From Beroe forskalii (Eukaryota > Ctenophora > Nuda > Beroida > Beroidae), in contig WFMF01000090.1 of assembly GCA_011033025.1 (NCBI GenBank), positions 186,001-250,000 of the forward strand: a stretch of DNA of 64,000 nt, written 5' to 3'. A program made the translations under genes and the position numbers. Shown one piece after another: positions 1 to 13,278 of this stretch; positions within the stretch are counted from its first letter, which is position 1; every line of letters begins with the position of its first letter. Under the pieces are notes generated by a model. That model did not search any database. It was not told the DNA's origin and was given only the letters and a program-made list of their open reading frames with translations.

Positions 1-548
1 AATTAGTATCATGAGTGTCTGATCTCCCAAAGGTTTTGGATGTTTAGATAGGGATAAAGTTGCAACCTGCTTACTTGGAACACCACATTGCATATAATAC
101 CCATGTACAGTCAACGTCATTGATTAACTGCTTTGATTCAATAGTGACGTCATGCCAACCGCCTATCCTAAGTACTTACGTATAACTATAAAGAGTGTTG
201 TAAGGATGTGTGATGCTCAACTGCTTTTGCAACTTCATCATGTTACACAAGAGAGGAGTTCGAAGATTCTCTAATGCTTTTCAACAGGAAGTTGCTACAT
301 TGAGATAAATAAACACAATTTTTCAATTTTCACACTGTGGGGAGTGAGCTTATACTGTAAGTAGGTACCTACCTATATAAAGATATTAGTATGAAAAAGG
401 ATGCCAATTGAAAATGGGATATTATATTTCGGTTATGCCAGATACCTAAATGCCAATTCAATCATGAGCCAAAAACAGTTCAATGACCGAATTATTTGAT
501 GATTTTTGTCCAATGAAAAATCTGCGCGTCAAATTTATAGAACTATAT
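1..548. other. No gene seen
   Basis: AT-rich sequence with no open frame showing protein-like composition, no splice-bounded exon and no repeat I could define. The following inverted repeat begins at about 549. Confidence 0.4.
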
Positions 549-1358
549 TGCCGTGATCTGGAAAAGGGAAGTAACTGCAAATTTTGGAGTTTCGGTACCA
601 ACATTTTCAGCTCGTTGAGCTCTACAAGATGGGCTAAGTCATTTGCGTGGGAAATGTCCCTGAAAAATTTTTAAAGGAAGTAACTACTAATAATATAACT
701 GCCATTTTTGAGAACATTTCAGGGATTTTGCGATTTTGTTATCTAATATCTGGAATCTAAGGAAGTATCTTACGTAGATACCTACTTCCTTTTTCCAGAT
801 AAACCATGATAATGCGGCAATGATTTGGTGCAGTTAGGTACTTCCTTTTTGGTGCAGTTACTTCCTTTCCTGAACATATTATTATGGCCGGCTCTTGTGG
901 ATAAAAAGGAAGTAACTGACAATTTTACAGTAAAAGAAGTAAATAAAAACAAAAATTAGCCGACTGAATTTATGATCATTCATCGCTCAGTATATCATAT
1001 GAATTTCATCATGTTTATCCGAAAATATCCCATGGATTAATTGATGGGGCCCATTGATGGATTAATCAATTAATGGATTAATTGCAAATGATTTGAAAAT
1101 ATTCTCGGCTAAACCTACACTTACTTCTTTTACAGTAATATTCTGATCAGTTAGGTACTTCCTTTTTATTCGCAACAGCCCACCATAATATTATGTTCAG
1201 GAAAGGAAGCAACTGCACCAAATCATTGCCGCTTTTTCATGGTTTATCGGGAAAAGGAAGTATCTACGTAAGATACTTCCTTCTTCCAGATAACAAAATC
1301 CCTGAAATGTTCACACAAATTTGCAGTTACTTCCTTATTTCAGATCACGGCTGTATAC
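549..1358. repeat. Long imperfect inverted repeat (foldback element)
   Basis: The left arm (about 549-945) reads as the reverse complement of the right arm (about 1125-1358). Shared segments in mirrored order include GGAAGTAACTGCAAATTT, AACATTTCAGGGATTTTG, GGAAGTATCTTACGTAGATA, GCAATGATTTGGTGCAGTT and TTTCCTTTCCTGAACATA. The arms carry indels relative to each other, so this is an old copy. No transposase is visible in the central loop (about 946-1124). Such a structure fits a foldback-type non-autonomous transposon, and the transcript would form a long hairpin. Target-site duplications could not be fixed. Confidence 0.7.
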
Positions 1359-1409
1359 AAAAGGCGTTTTTCTTTTTCTCATACTTTCTAATGAACGTCA
1401 TTATGCGAC

Positions 1410-3190
1410 AGTTGTAGGTACGAGTGTACGACAGTAATGACAGTGCGTTATGCGACAGTACTGCAACAATAGGTACTAGGGGAGATAGGCGGCAAATGGG
1501 ACAAAAATTTGAGATGAACATTTTGAATGAAAGGATCTACGCTTTGTGTGAAATTTATGTTCCAGGATACTCGAATTGTGGAAATATGTTCTGTTGCACA
1601 TTCCAAGGTCATTAATATGAAGGGTTTCTGAGATAATGAGCTGTCCCATTTGACGGACAGTGTCCCATTTTATAAGTGCCATGATTACCAAATGGGACAC
1701 CCTGTCCCATCACGCAAAACCCAGTCCCCATAGTTGTCTGCTGCCTGATATTGGGTGTCTGATGTCATTTTGATATTTTTGTGCATTAGAAATGGACTTT
1801 TTGATCAGATTTGAAAAAACCGTGCAAACATGCAATAATCAGTTTTAGCCTGGAATAAGAGAGAAAAATTTTCGAAGTTGATGAGAAATGCCAGACCAGT
1901 ACGGCTGTTCCATGATGAAAAATACGCTATTTCTATTAATTCAAGTTGGTCAAAAAGCAATAATACGTTTAATGAGATGGAAATATTCTGCCGAAAGGGT
2001 GTCCCATTTTCCAAATTTCGATCTGTCCCATTTGACCATTTCACATGGCATGCATAATTCGCATAATATATTCTGAATATTAGAGAAGCAACGTTTTTTG
2101 ACGTTTGAATAACATCATAAGATGTCTGATATCGGCTATAAAACCGAAAAAAGCGACCTAAAAACAATAATGCGAACACAACAGTCGAAATGAAAATCTC
2201 AACTTCTAGTTCTGATGACTTCGTTCAGCTTTGTAGCCTTAAACCGTGATTCTTATTGCATTCAACCTGCAATTCAATTCCCATCTATGTTCCACTAATT
2301 GGAACATATTCAAAGGTCTCATGTTACATAGTGACCAAAATTAAGTGAGATATGAAGCTGTCCCATTTGACAAACTGTCCCATTTGCCGCCTATCTCCCC
2401 TACATAGGTATTTGCGGCAGTGTAATTATGCAACAGTTATAATATGACAGACGGCAGAACATCATGCGACAGTACTACGACAGTTACATTATTGAGAAGT
2501 GTCATTGTGTGACAGTACTATGACAGACGGCAGAACATCATGCGACAGTACTACGAAAGTTATATTATAGAGAAGTGTCATTATGCGACAGTTATGACAG
2601 AACATCATGCGACAGTACTGCAACAGTTACATATTGGCGAGGCGGTGTCATTATACAGCAGTTATATGACAGACGACAGTACATCATGCGACAGTACTGC
2701 GACAGTACTAAGGTAATACATATTTGCGAGTCGGTGTCATTATGCCTATTAATATGACAGACGGCAGAACATCATGCGACAGTACTACGACAGTTACATT
2801 ATTGAGAAGTGTCATTATATGACAGTAATATGACAGACGGCAGTACATCATACGACAGCGGACGACAGTACTACGACAGTTATATTATAGAGAAGTGTCA
2901 TTATGCGACAGTTATGCAACAGTTATGCGACAGTTATGACAGAAAATCATGCGACAGTTATGCGACAGTTACATATTGGCGAGGCTGTGTCATTATACAA
3001 CAGTTATATGACAGACGACAGTTCATCATGTGACAGTACTACGACAGTTACATATTTATGAAGAGGTGTCATCATACAATGGTTATATGACATACGACAG
3101 TACTACGACATGCGACAGTACTACGACACTACGACAGTTACATTATAGAGGAGTAGAGGAGTGTCATTATGCAACAGTATTATGACATCG
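1410..3190. repeat. GACAGT-rich minisatellite, split by a MITE
   Basis: Degenerate tandem units of roughly 40-45 bp are built from short blocks such as ATGCGACAGTACTACGACAG and AGAGAAGTGTCATTAT. A short stretch lies at 1410-1478 and the main array at 2401-3190. The interruption is exactly the element at 1479-2400, so the array existed before that insertion. Open frames over the array are a by-product of the repeat and are not called as genes. Confidence 0.8.
1479..2400. mobile_element. MITE with 25-bp perfect TIRs and TA target site
   Basis: The element is 922 bp. It begins GGGGAGATAGGCGGCAAATG and ends with the exact reverse complement; identity extends over about 25 bp. It is flanked by TA on both sides (1477-1478 and 2401-2402), as for Tc1/mariner-type insertions. 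Inside, the motif GTCCCATTT or its complement recurs at least eight times, at both ends and in the middle, which may reflect transposase-binding subterminal repeats. No transposase frame is present, so it is non-autonomous. Confidence 0.85.
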
Positions 3191-5984
3191 ACAGTGGTAT
3201 CAGTACCTATATCAATATAAGACAAAGACAGTTTTTTTGTTTTGTTTTTTTCTAATTTTGAACGTCTTTTAGGTTTCTACTCTGCTAGAGAGTGTGGACT
3301 GTGGAGAGTTTCTGCTTGAAACGGAAAATCTTGAATCTCGTTCAACATTGATGTTACTCAAGTGTAGATTCAATTTGATTATATCGTAATAAAACTAAAA
3401 GGTGTATCGTTATGATCATATCAACCCGGCAGCAGTGAAATTAGGCCCCGCAAAGAAGCATTCCAGGAATTACTATACTTGCCATGTAGCCACAACATAT
3501 CTACCGCAAGCCGTAACTCAATTAGTCCGTTATATAGCTCGTATATAGCGCTCCTGCGTGCAAATATTAATTACCGGCTTAATTAATTGAAATTAAAAGT
3601 TATTGAAAGTTCGATGACAAAACTTAGCTCAACTAAAACCATTGACCAACACTGAAATAGAGGATATTTTTGTTTAGTTCAAAAACCACTCAGAAGCCGA
3701 GAAAATGGAGGTGGATAAATTTGTCCACCTTCAGTCGTTTCTTATCCGGGTCTGGGTGGAATACTGTTAACCCGCTGTTTAATTTGTACCTTCTATTTTA
3801 CTATAACTATAGTACTCACTAGGATTTTACTATATCTTATCTTATCTTATGAGAATATGTAGTGTTATTGGCTTGTCTAGTATTTGAGCTATTGTAATAA
3901 GTGCAGCTACCGTATCCTGATTAGTGTGAAATCGGTCAAAATTGAGTTATATATATTGCCGTGATGTGCATACGATTTTGCACATCTTCCAAAAGGTTTG
4001 GAGCTCATACGATGTATAGAAACTGAGAAAATCGATTTTTAAAATTTTTACAACCAAGTAACTGACATTTTGATACCCTAAGAAAATATCAAGTAATTAC
4101 ATGTTTCAAAAATACTATGGAATAAACCAATTATATGTTATTTGCTACTAAGCAAGATAGCAGGCATCAGTTTTTGTTAATAAGCTAGAATAAGGTAGAT
4201 ACTTTTTATACTTAAGTACAATGAGGGTATGAGTTTTTTGCACTAAGTAAAAGAACCACGTATGAGTTATTTTTATTAAGGAAAATAACAATTATTGGTT
4301 TTTTGTGCTTAGTAAAAAGTCAAGTTTGTGTTAATTGTACTTTGGAAAAACCAAGTAAGTGTTTAAAATCTTAATATTTAGCGAACAATACTTATATCAT
4401 ATTAAAGAAATATTCTATTGTTTCGTAGAGAAATGGGAAAAAAGAAAATGAATCACGAATTTTACTTAAATTTGATGTAGTTCTGGCGATCAAATATTAA
4501 GATAAGATGACTTGAATAGTACTAAGTAATAAATACTGGCTGATTAACGTTCCAAAACAAAAAATATGTCACCATTTCAAACTCAAGTTTTTCTTTTTCA
4601 TCATGATACTTGATGTTACTTCGAGGCACATTCAATTTCAGTTTATCGACATCGCGTTTGAATTTCAGTATTGTATATTGCATTTGCCTGTTTGAGTGCT
4701 AAGGAAAAAAACAAGTAATTACATGCAGTAACCAGTTATAGTTTTCAAGTTATTCATCATGATGACATTTATTAATCTAAGTCTCCTTTTATGGCATGAC
4801 ACAGACAATAAGGTCTCAATATTGTGATATCCTGACTCCCAGGCTGTTAGAAAAAATTCCGGTGTTTGGCTGTTCAGAAGATTTTTACCACCGATAATTC
4901 AATGAATTTATCTTCCAGCACATTGGGTTGCATTCGATGTTTTCAAGTGTTTTTTATCCGATGATTGCATGATTTTTTGCCATAGTCTGATGTTCAGTGT
5001 TACAATTACATATTTGCATCTAACTTCCCATCACCGTCTTTATGAGTGACTTATTAAGTAACTAATTTATCAAAGTGTACTTAGTATCAAATCAATTCTC
5101 ATAGAAGTCTTCTTAATTTCCTAGCTATTACTCCATTAACAGCACAAGCTGCAAACATTCAACAGGTTGTGGTGCACAAATAAAGTCCATAAAAAGGAAT
5201 TCCTTGCTTTGCTCTCGGGGCCGTGCTTGATCTTCACGTCTCACGCTGTTCAAATCTTGGTCATAATTACGATAATAACTACTTTTATTTCTATATATTA
5301 GCAGGCAGTTTTTCATTGTCTAGTGTCACGTTGGCAGTAAAAATCGTTGGGAAAATAGTTTATTTGTCTAGCTCATTGCATAGTGCTTGATCAGGTGGAG
5401 ACTGCTATGGTGTCAAAACGTGCAAGAGTGTCTTTCATAATATAGGTAGTAATAATAAGAGTTTGTGTAAATCGGGTTAGGAACGGCCGTTTTTTGTCGT
5501 TTGATCGATCAGTATATTATATTGTCATCGCTTTGGTATTCTGATTAACAAAAAACATTGGATTTGATTCCCTGTGGGATATTTTGGTTTTGCTACGTTG
5601 CCTTAGTTCGCGCAAAAATTATATATTTGTGCGCGCGCAAAATTAAATGTTATAACTTCGAAATGAGAGCGCGATAATGAATTCGTGAGCAAAATGTAAA
5701 ATATACGTACTTTTTCCTTCCAATAAAATCAAAAGCCAAAATTAACGATAGCTATTACAATAGAGCATTCAATTCATAAATTCATTATTCAATCATTTCA
5801 TCTCATGACGTTTATCATATTATTAGACTATATTTCACTATTTCGTTAGTTTTTGACTTACCTTACTCTTCGGTTAGGGCTGTTCATTAATCAGAAGGTT
5901 AGTATCACACATCATTTTGCCTTCGGAATTTCCAACGACGTTTCTTTTTATTGATTCTTACTTTTTGCATCTAATTTTCACTGC
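3191..5984. other. AT-rich spacer with degenerate repeats, no gene seen
   Basis: No exon-like open frame on either strand. From about 4060 to 4400, loosely repeated phrases of the type AAGTAANTACATG or AAGTATGAGTTTTTTGCAC recur. They resemble the repeat at 9620-9660 and 10590-10870, so all may be remnants of one degenerate tandem family. Around 5590-5650 there is a small patch of GCGCGCAAAA character. Confidence 0.4.
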
Positions 5985-7960
5985 CCAGTCGAGTCGAGTC
6001 GAGATTGGAACAATTAGCCATTGATTCATTTAATTTAGTTGAGTCGAGTAGCCACATGATTTGAGTGGCTGAGTCTATAACCGATCTGCTTGGAAATCTC
6101 GAGAGTCGAAAGGCAACGCTTATTACTTAGTCAAATGGCTGGGGCAGCTGTTAGCCGAGTCAAGTCAAGGGGCCGAATCGTGCTACATGGCCGAGTCGAG
6201 TCGAGTCAAGTGGTCAAGTCGAATGTCGATCCTAGTTTTCAGTATTCGTGGACAAGTCTAGTCGAGTAGGGCCGAGAAGCCGAGTTTAGTTGAACAGTTG
6301 AGTCCAGCTAGACTGGCCGAATCGAGTTTCTTAAAGTCGATCTTAATGACTTACTCGAGCCGATTGGCCGAGTAAAGCCATCTATAGTGTCCCGTTTAAG
6401 TTCGTAAATGTGAAATACACACTACATTAACTACAATAGAGATAAAACCCTAAATGGTACTGTAGATTGGAGTAAATGGATGAACATTTAAGCCTATGTG
6501 GGCCTGATTTGGTTTTCAGAAGTTTAAGTTGGTAATTCTTCACGTTGACTGGAAGTGTGAAAAATACATGTTATTGAAACGTGAATTTGCGGTCATCACT
6601 TTAAAAGATTTAATGGTCATCCAGGAAACTAAGTACCTGGATACTGGACCAAAATTTTACCTACCCTTGGTACTCTCCAGTGTATCAACAAAAAATTCTG
6701 TGACCTTGGAACTGTTCATGACGGCGGAAACGACGGGGATCATCGATCAAAGAAGCTGAGGCCAAAAGTGTGCAAACCTCGTTTCAGAAAAGCCAGCTCC
6801 TGTAACTTTTAAATTTCGGAGATTGTTCGCAAGAGAATACTGATGGAAGCCTGTGAGGCAAAAATTCACATCTGCTTAACAGAGAAGCAGAGGAAGGCCC
6901 AGTTCGCAGCCTGTAAGAGTGCACTAAGTGAATAGAGGATAATACCCTAAGTTTGTTTCCGGGCGAATCAGGGCAATACAGTCATGGGATATCCCAGAAT
7001 TGGCATCGATATTTTTGGAAATTTTACAGGGACACTGTTCAGCCTCTTGGAAGTCACCTAACACCTATTTAAGTCATGGTTTTGGGCGCTTTTAGCCCAA
7101 AAATCTTCTTTTTAACTTTTTCTTAATTTTTCCACGAAAATGGCACCCAAATCAAGGTTAATGGGCATATTCACTATGATTGTGTGTCGTGGTTTTTGCG
7201 TCAGTTGACGCAGAAACACATGCTGAAGTCGTCATGGTTCATGCAAGTTAGTACAACACCTCAAACGGCTCTCAAAAATCGAGCAATTATTGGCATGCAT
7301 TTCCCAAGGAGAGCAGTAAGGAAACATGTCTTCATGTCATGGCCTCCCTACTCCCTAGATTTGACTCCCGTTGATTTCTGACTATGGCTGACACTCAAAA
7401 GAAACATCTCCAATGAAAATCAGTAGCCGTTTACCTCTATGACTTTCCTGGAACGAGCTGTAATGTGGGGATTCAAGAAACTACAAAGGGGTAATTTTGC
7501 TCATTTGAGGTCTTAACTTGAGAGGCGATGGACGCGTTGTGTCGATAACAACGGTTATAGAAGTTAATTTACCATAAATGTTCATCATTTGGCCCTGAAA
7601 TAATGTGAAGAATTTGTCCATAAGTCAATTTTTAAGAATTAAAATGTTATCTTAAAATTTACGAACTTAAACGGGACGTAGTATACTAGTATAGTAGTTG
7701 AGTCGAGATGAGAAGCCTAGTCGATACGAGAGGCTGAATCGAGTCAACTTCAAGTAGCTGATCCGGGTTGAGTAGCCGAATCGGATAACCGAGTTAGTCT
7801 TAGTGGCTGCGTCAAGTTGAGTGGCTGATTTGAGTCAATGATTTGACTGGCCGGATCGAATCAAGTGGGCGAGTCCAGTAGTTGAGTCTACTTGAGTGCC
7901 CGATTCAATTCGATGGGCTTATTTGAGTTAAATGGACGCTTCTATTTCTTTCAGTACAGT
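5985..7960. repeat. GAGTC/GGCCGAG satellite, split by a mariner-like element
   Basis: Positions 5985-6380 and 7685-7960 consist of degenerate short units centred on GAGTCGAGT, GGCCGAGTC and GTGGCTGAGTC. The two halves are separated by the DNA transposon at 6387-7678. Related GGCCGAG units reappear in the element at 11642-12035. No coding capacity. Confidence 0.75.
6387..7678 (+). mobile_element. Degenerate mariner/Tc1-like transposon
   Basis: Both ends carry a terminal inverted repeat around GTCCCGTTTAAGTTCGTAAA (left from 6389, right ending 7677), and TA flanks the copy at 6385-6386 and 7679-7680. The interior encodes broken transposase pieces on the + strand. A frame at about 7120-7430 contains FHENGTQIKVNG, then SWPPYSLDLTPVDF followed by a stop and LWLTLKRNI. 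This corresponds to the conserved C-terminal DDE/D 'W.PxSPDLxPxDFxLW' block of mariner-like transposases. In-frame stops and frameshifts make it inactive. At about 1.3 kb it has the normal size for a full-length mariner. Confidence 0.85.
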
Positions 7961-8270
7961 ATTTCACTTAAGACAGTATTTCAGTCGGTACAATTTATCA
8001 CTTGGGACAGTACATAAGGGATCGTTGACATATTACGTAATCACCTAGGGGGAGGGGGGTTCCGTATGATTCCGTAAAATGACTAAAATGTTATTGTAAC
8101 AAAATATTAAAACAACTACTGTAAATTTCATTACAAGGGGGAGGGGAGGGGGTAAAATCGGCCAAAAATGATTACAAAATATTTGAACGGTCCCTACTTT
8201 GGGACAGTTTTTCACTCGGTACAGTATTTCACACGGGACAGTATATCATTCGGGACATGAGGCAACAGTA
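7950..8270. repeat. Short GGGACAGTATTTCAC repeats around a MITE
   Basis: The phrase GGGACAGTATTTCAC and variants recur several times between 7955 and 8015 and again at 8200-8270. The array is interrupted by the element at 8019-8195. Confidence 0.6.
8019..8195. mobile_element. Small MITE-like inverted repeat
   Basis: The left end, AGGGATCGTTGACATATTAC, matches the reverse complement of the right end, AGGGACCGTTCAAATATTTT, and a G-rich block follows on both sides, so the 177-bp copy can fold back on itself. No coding sequence. The target-site duplication is unclear, so the superfamily is not assigned. Confidence 0.6.
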
Positions 8271-8328
8271 TTTTAACAATCCAGTATAATTTGAGGACGC
8301 TTTGGCTATAGATACTATGCAATTGTGG

Positions 8329-9026
<698 letters not shown>

Positions 9027-9035
9027 AGACTGACT

Positions 9036-9083
9036 GGCCTACCGACAAGAGCGCACATAAGAATCTATTCCCCACGATCTAAC
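9036..9083. repeat. 48-bp dispersed repeat, also present inverted at 45,145-45,192
   Basis: The segment from GGCCTACCGACAAGAGCGCA to the CACGATCTAAC end reappears as its reverse complement at 45145-45192 with only a couple of differences. It abuts the CTAA array here but not at the second site, so it is more likely a piece of a mobile element than part of the satellite. Confidence 0.8.
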
Positions 9084-9204
9084 TGACTAACTCACTCACT
9101 CACTCACTCACTAACTAACTAACTATTTATCTAACTAATTAACTATTTAACAATCAATAATGAAAAAATAACAAATATATTTATACTATGTGAAGGAAAA
9201 AGTA

Positions 9205-9540
9205 CCTTACTCCTAACTTAACTTGCCCTTAAGGACAAAAACGAGTTGCTTGTTTCTGCCCTAAGGGTCAATCTAGAAATGGCCGGTTTATTTGGGGCGG
9301 GTTAATTAATTGAAATAATGCTGGTTCATTTGAGTCAAATGGGACGTTTATATAGTTTTAAGCTGATGAAAATTTGCTGAGTACAAATTGGTTTCAAGGG
9401 TAATTTTTGAGCAAAAAAATCCTTCGTTCGGCAACTGCTTGAAAAAAATGACCAAGGGGCTGGTTGAAATGCGTCAAAAATATTCGTTTCTTGTCCATAT
9501 GGCCAGTTAAAAATCCGGCTAAATAAAGGTCAATAATGGG
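9205..9540. repeat. Diverged copy of the CCGG-type MITE found at 12,846
   Basis: Shares GCCCTTAAGGACAAAAACGA near its left end and CCGGCTAAATAAAGG near its right end with the better preserved element at 12846-13278, in the same order, with similar internal phrases (CAAGGGGCTGGTTGAAATG, TTTCTTGTCCATA). It is more decayed, and its exact ends were not resolved. Confidence 0.65.
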
Positions 9541-11641
9541 GGTTTTCCTACTGACTCGCCAACCAAGTTTTTATTCTGTTGGAGTCGATACAATAAAAAC
9601 CAAAGATTGTGATTTTATGGATAAAGCAAGTATGTGTTTTTTGTACTAAGTTTGAAGAGATGTACTGTATGCCCCTAATCAATATCATTGAGAGCGGAAG
9701 ACCATATGGGGACGACCAAAAAAGGTCAAATTTTGAAACGGACTGAAATTATTCAACAGTTTTTGTTCCATTTTCTAATTTTTGCAGCTAAATATATCGG
9801 GCAGACAATCTCTCCACGCTGATTCCTGCGTTAGCTTATAATTCTCTAACTCCGATTGTGATAGTGTACAGGAAAAATAGGCAGTTTAAATGTCGTCATC
9901 ATCATAGTGCAATGTTGTCATTTGAACCGCCTGTTTTCTGCGGGGTTTACAATTACACAATGGCACAATAATATGTTATCATGTCATAATATAGGACGTA
10001 AAAGTATGCAAGTACAGGATAGCACCTACAAGCTGTGAAAGTGATACTTTGGGGAGCGGTGGGGAGCATTGGCAATGGGTTTTCCGATCCCCCTCGAGAG
10101 CGAAAAACATAGATTAACGTTGGATAATTCACTTTGTAATTAGATTTGGTTTTCTGTAATTTTGGTTTTCGAGCCCGCACAGAGCAGGAAAACAAATCGA
10201 ATTTTCGGAGTCCAGATGTCGTAATGCTCGATCTCAAGCGTAAAGAAGGAGAAGCAGTGATCTACCTCCATATACTGGGTAGGACTAGGAAGAATATAAT
10301 GACTAAATTTTGTATCGCTAAGCTGTCACTGTGCTCATCAAGCTGTTTCAAGCAGTCGGTTTGTTTCGAAAGTTGCAGGTGTCAAAAAAGGTCAATTTTT
10401 GCCGTATTTTTGAAAAATAAACAATCTTGATCAAAGTGGAACACTTATATATAAGAATAATTTGAGCAATTATTTTTAATTTCGTCAAATATCGCACAGT
10501 ATATATTTTAGCCAATTTTGGGGATGCACTTGCTAAAAAAGGAGAACCAAATATTTTCTTGGGGACGACCAATCAAATATGATATTGAAATGGGCTGTAT
10601 GCTTTTATCCATATCAAATTAATATAAACAAAGTGCCTATGTGTTTTTGCATTTAAGAAAGAAGCCAAGTATGTGTTTTATGTACTACGATGGAAACCAA
10701 AGTATGTGTTTTTGCCATTTTTGAAGAAAACAATTATGTGTTCCTTCTGCTAAGTGAAAAAACAAGTATGTATCTTTATGTATTTAGGAAAAAAACAAGT
10801 ATCTGTTTCTTATAATAGGGAAAAGTCATACTAAGTGGCTAATACTTAGGAAAAAACAAATTTACTGACAGAGTTACTAAGGCAGAAAAAAGTAACATAA
10901 AAATGGATATTTATCGCTATCTATCTCAATAAGGAGAAAAATTTGATAATATTAATGCTATTCAAGAAAAATAGATACATACTCGTTAAAAAATTAGGAA
11001 AAACAGGTTATTCTAAGCGGAGTTATTTGAATTACTAAATCGAATCACTTTTTTGCATATATCTCGAAACTATACTTTTGTCAGTTACTTGTTTCTTTCT
11101 TAGGGCTGTAGATCTTGCCTGCAATGAAAATTGTCAGAATTTGCAGTAAATTCTGACAATTTTCATTGTGAAATCAGTACTTTAAGGCATCAACCCCTTA
11201 ATTGATCAGACTTCAGTTCATTATGAAAGTAAAACTCAACACTCTGGTATCAATTTACTCTAAGTTCCTTCTTACCGTAATACCGGTCGACCAGTTCAAT
11301 GATTTTTTGACAACTGTTCAGTCCGACTAAAATTTGATATCAGTTCACTCTGATTGCATTCTACTTTTTAACAAGTTTTGACAAAGTTCAGTTGTGAAAG
11401 AGTGCAATGTAGGACCTGTCCTCTCCAACACCGAACACTCTGGCCCATGAACTCATGAAAATAGTTCCGGTTGAGACAAGTTTTATACTCTGACACAAGT
11501 CCACTCCGGTCTAATCTTACCGACTCTAGTACAAGTTTACTCTGAATCTATATTAATTCCCAATTCCCATTCTAGTCGATTCCGAAGTAGGTTTACTGTT
11601 TTTCTCTAACAGCAGTTCACTCTAACAACAGTAGCTGACGC
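9541..11641. other. Repeat-rich spacer, no gene seen
   Basis: Contains degenerate AAGTATGTGTTTTTG-type repeats (about 9620-9660 and 10590-10870) and degenerate AGTTCACTCTG-type repeats (about 11200-11640). Several overlapping short frames near 10150-10570 exist on both strands, but none has splice signals or recognisable protein character. Confidence 0.4.
11122..11168. repeat. Near-perfect hairpin, 21-bp stems
   Basis: CAATGAAAATTGTCAGAATT at 11122 is followed after a 5-nt loop by its exact reverse complement ending at 11168. It could be the core of a tiny foldback element. No other function is visible. Confidence 0.8.
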
Positions 11642-12035
11642 CAGTAAACGACCGAGTTCAGGTTCTTAGCCGAGACCGAGGCCGAGTTTGCGTTGTCTAG
11701 GACGGAGCCGAGGCCGAGACTGAGGCCGAGTTCAGCCAAGTTATATAACTTTCGAGAAGCTGCAATTTTATAATACCATGATTTTCTGTAAAACTGTTTT
11801 TAGAAAATCTTTTGCCAATTGAATCAGTTAAGTTTGATAAATTTCTTACAGTTAAATTCTAATCCAGTGAAAATTTCAGTTTGTTAGACCCTAAAATTCA
11901 GCTATAAGTTTTGAAATAATACATAAAATTGTGGCGATCAGCTAGTTATCGAACTCGGCAAAATAAAGCAAAATTTTGCCGAGTTTGTAAGAAGGGCCGA
12001 TTTTTGACCGAGGCCGAGTACTCAGTCGTTTTCTG
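11642..12035. mobile_element. hAT-like MITE with GGCCGAG-repeat core
   Basis: The ends are CAGTAAACGACCGAGT and, reverse-complemented, CAGAAAACGACTGAGT: imperfect TIRs starting with CAG. They are flanked by GCTGACGC (11634-11641) and ACTGACGC (12036-12043), an 8-bp target duplication with one mismatch, as is typical for hAT elements. The interior carries repeated GGCCGAG/CCGAGACCGAG units on one side and GCCGAGT units on the other. No transposase. Confidence 0.75.
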
Positions 12036-12845
12036 ACTGACGCCAGCCTACTCAATCTGACACTAGCCCGGATTCAAACAAAAGTTCAGTGATCCCTTGG
12101 ACACCAAGGACCATCCATAAAGGACGTCCACAAAATTTTGGTAATTTTAGACCCCTCCCTCCCACTTGTCCGCAAACGTCCGCAACCTGAAATACCCCTC
12201 CAGAAGTCCGCATTTTCATTGAAAATCTTTTATGCCCATTTTCTCAATAATGGTGACGAAATCAACTTTATTATTAGACTAAATGTCGAAAATCTAAGTC
12301 AAAATTCTGAAAAATCTGATATTTTTTAGTGAAAAACTAGTCAAAACTGAGGTGCTCAGCGTGAATGTAATGTCCGTGATAATTATGTCAGATAAGGTAA
12401 GTAGTTGATTCCATCCATGAACTAGGATGAAAACTATATAAGCATGCTTAACAATTTATACTTTGTCACTGTCAATTGCCAGGTTTCACAACACTTTAAT
12501 GAGACACACCAGCTGATTGTAAAATAGCAAAGTACTTTCAGAACATCATCAGTGCTACAATCATATTTGAGGCCCCCTCAATTTCACCAGATTGCACACC
12601 CATCTCCCATTACAATAAGCTGTTTCACCTTTAATATAACACTGCGCGACAACATGTTGGTGCAGCTGTAGTGACGTCATCGCACTAAATTTTTAAACCG
12701 CAATAACTCGCTAAATGATGGAGATAGAGGGATGGGGATTTCAACATTTTCATACATGTAAGGTGAGAAATGATGAAATCATCATGATTTCGATTTCAAA
12801 AAAAATTCTTAAGTCAATTTTATACCAGAGAACCCCTTTAAGATA
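12036..12845. other. Spacer, no gene seen
   Basis: No exon-like frame, array or inverted repeat recognised. A short frame at 12138-12329 has no supporting signals. Confidence 0.4.
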
Positions 12846-13278
12846 CCTTATTGGCCTTTATTTAACCGGCCCTTAAGGACAAAAACGACTTTGAGATTTT
12901 TGTCCAAAGGGCCGGTTAAAAAAATGGCCGGTTAAAATGGGGCCGATTAAATTAAAGGCCAATTAATTTAGGCCAAATGAAACTTTTATTACTTGGCTTA
13001 TGTACTGTTAAATTCATTTTACCGTCATTATATAACGCAGATAGTGACCTAAATCATGATAATAGACCGGTATTTAGGTTTTTGATGCAATTTGCTCAGT
13101 ATAAATTGGTTTTCGTGGCTCTTTTTGAGCGAAAATTTCTTGGTTTGGCAACTGCTTGAAAAAATTTTGTCCAAGGGGCCGGTTAAAATGGCTCAAAAAT
13201 GGTTCGATTTTTGTCCATAGGGCCGGTTAAAAAAAGGGCCGGTTAAAAAAAAGGCCGGCTAAATAAAGGCCAATAAGG
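12846..13278. mobile_element. TA-flanked MITE with 26-bp TIRs
   Basis: The left end, CCTTATTGGCCTTTATTTAA, is matched by the reverse complement of the right end with one mismatch over about 26 bp (reaching CCGGCC). TA lies directly outside each end (12844-12845 and 13279-13280). The interior repeats GGCCGGTTAAAA-type phrases in both orientations. No coding capacity; a Tc1/mariner-type non-autonomous element is the simplest reading. A diverged relative lies at about 9205-9540. Confidence 0.8.

Noticed and set aside
2401..3190. Regularly spaced repeats suggestive of a CRISPR array
   Set aside because: Units are degenerate, adjoining and of variable length with no unique spacers, and the context is a eukaryotic genome. 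It is a minisatellite.
6529..6759. 76-codon frame as a host gene
   Set aside because: Lies within the mariner-like element between its inverted repeats.
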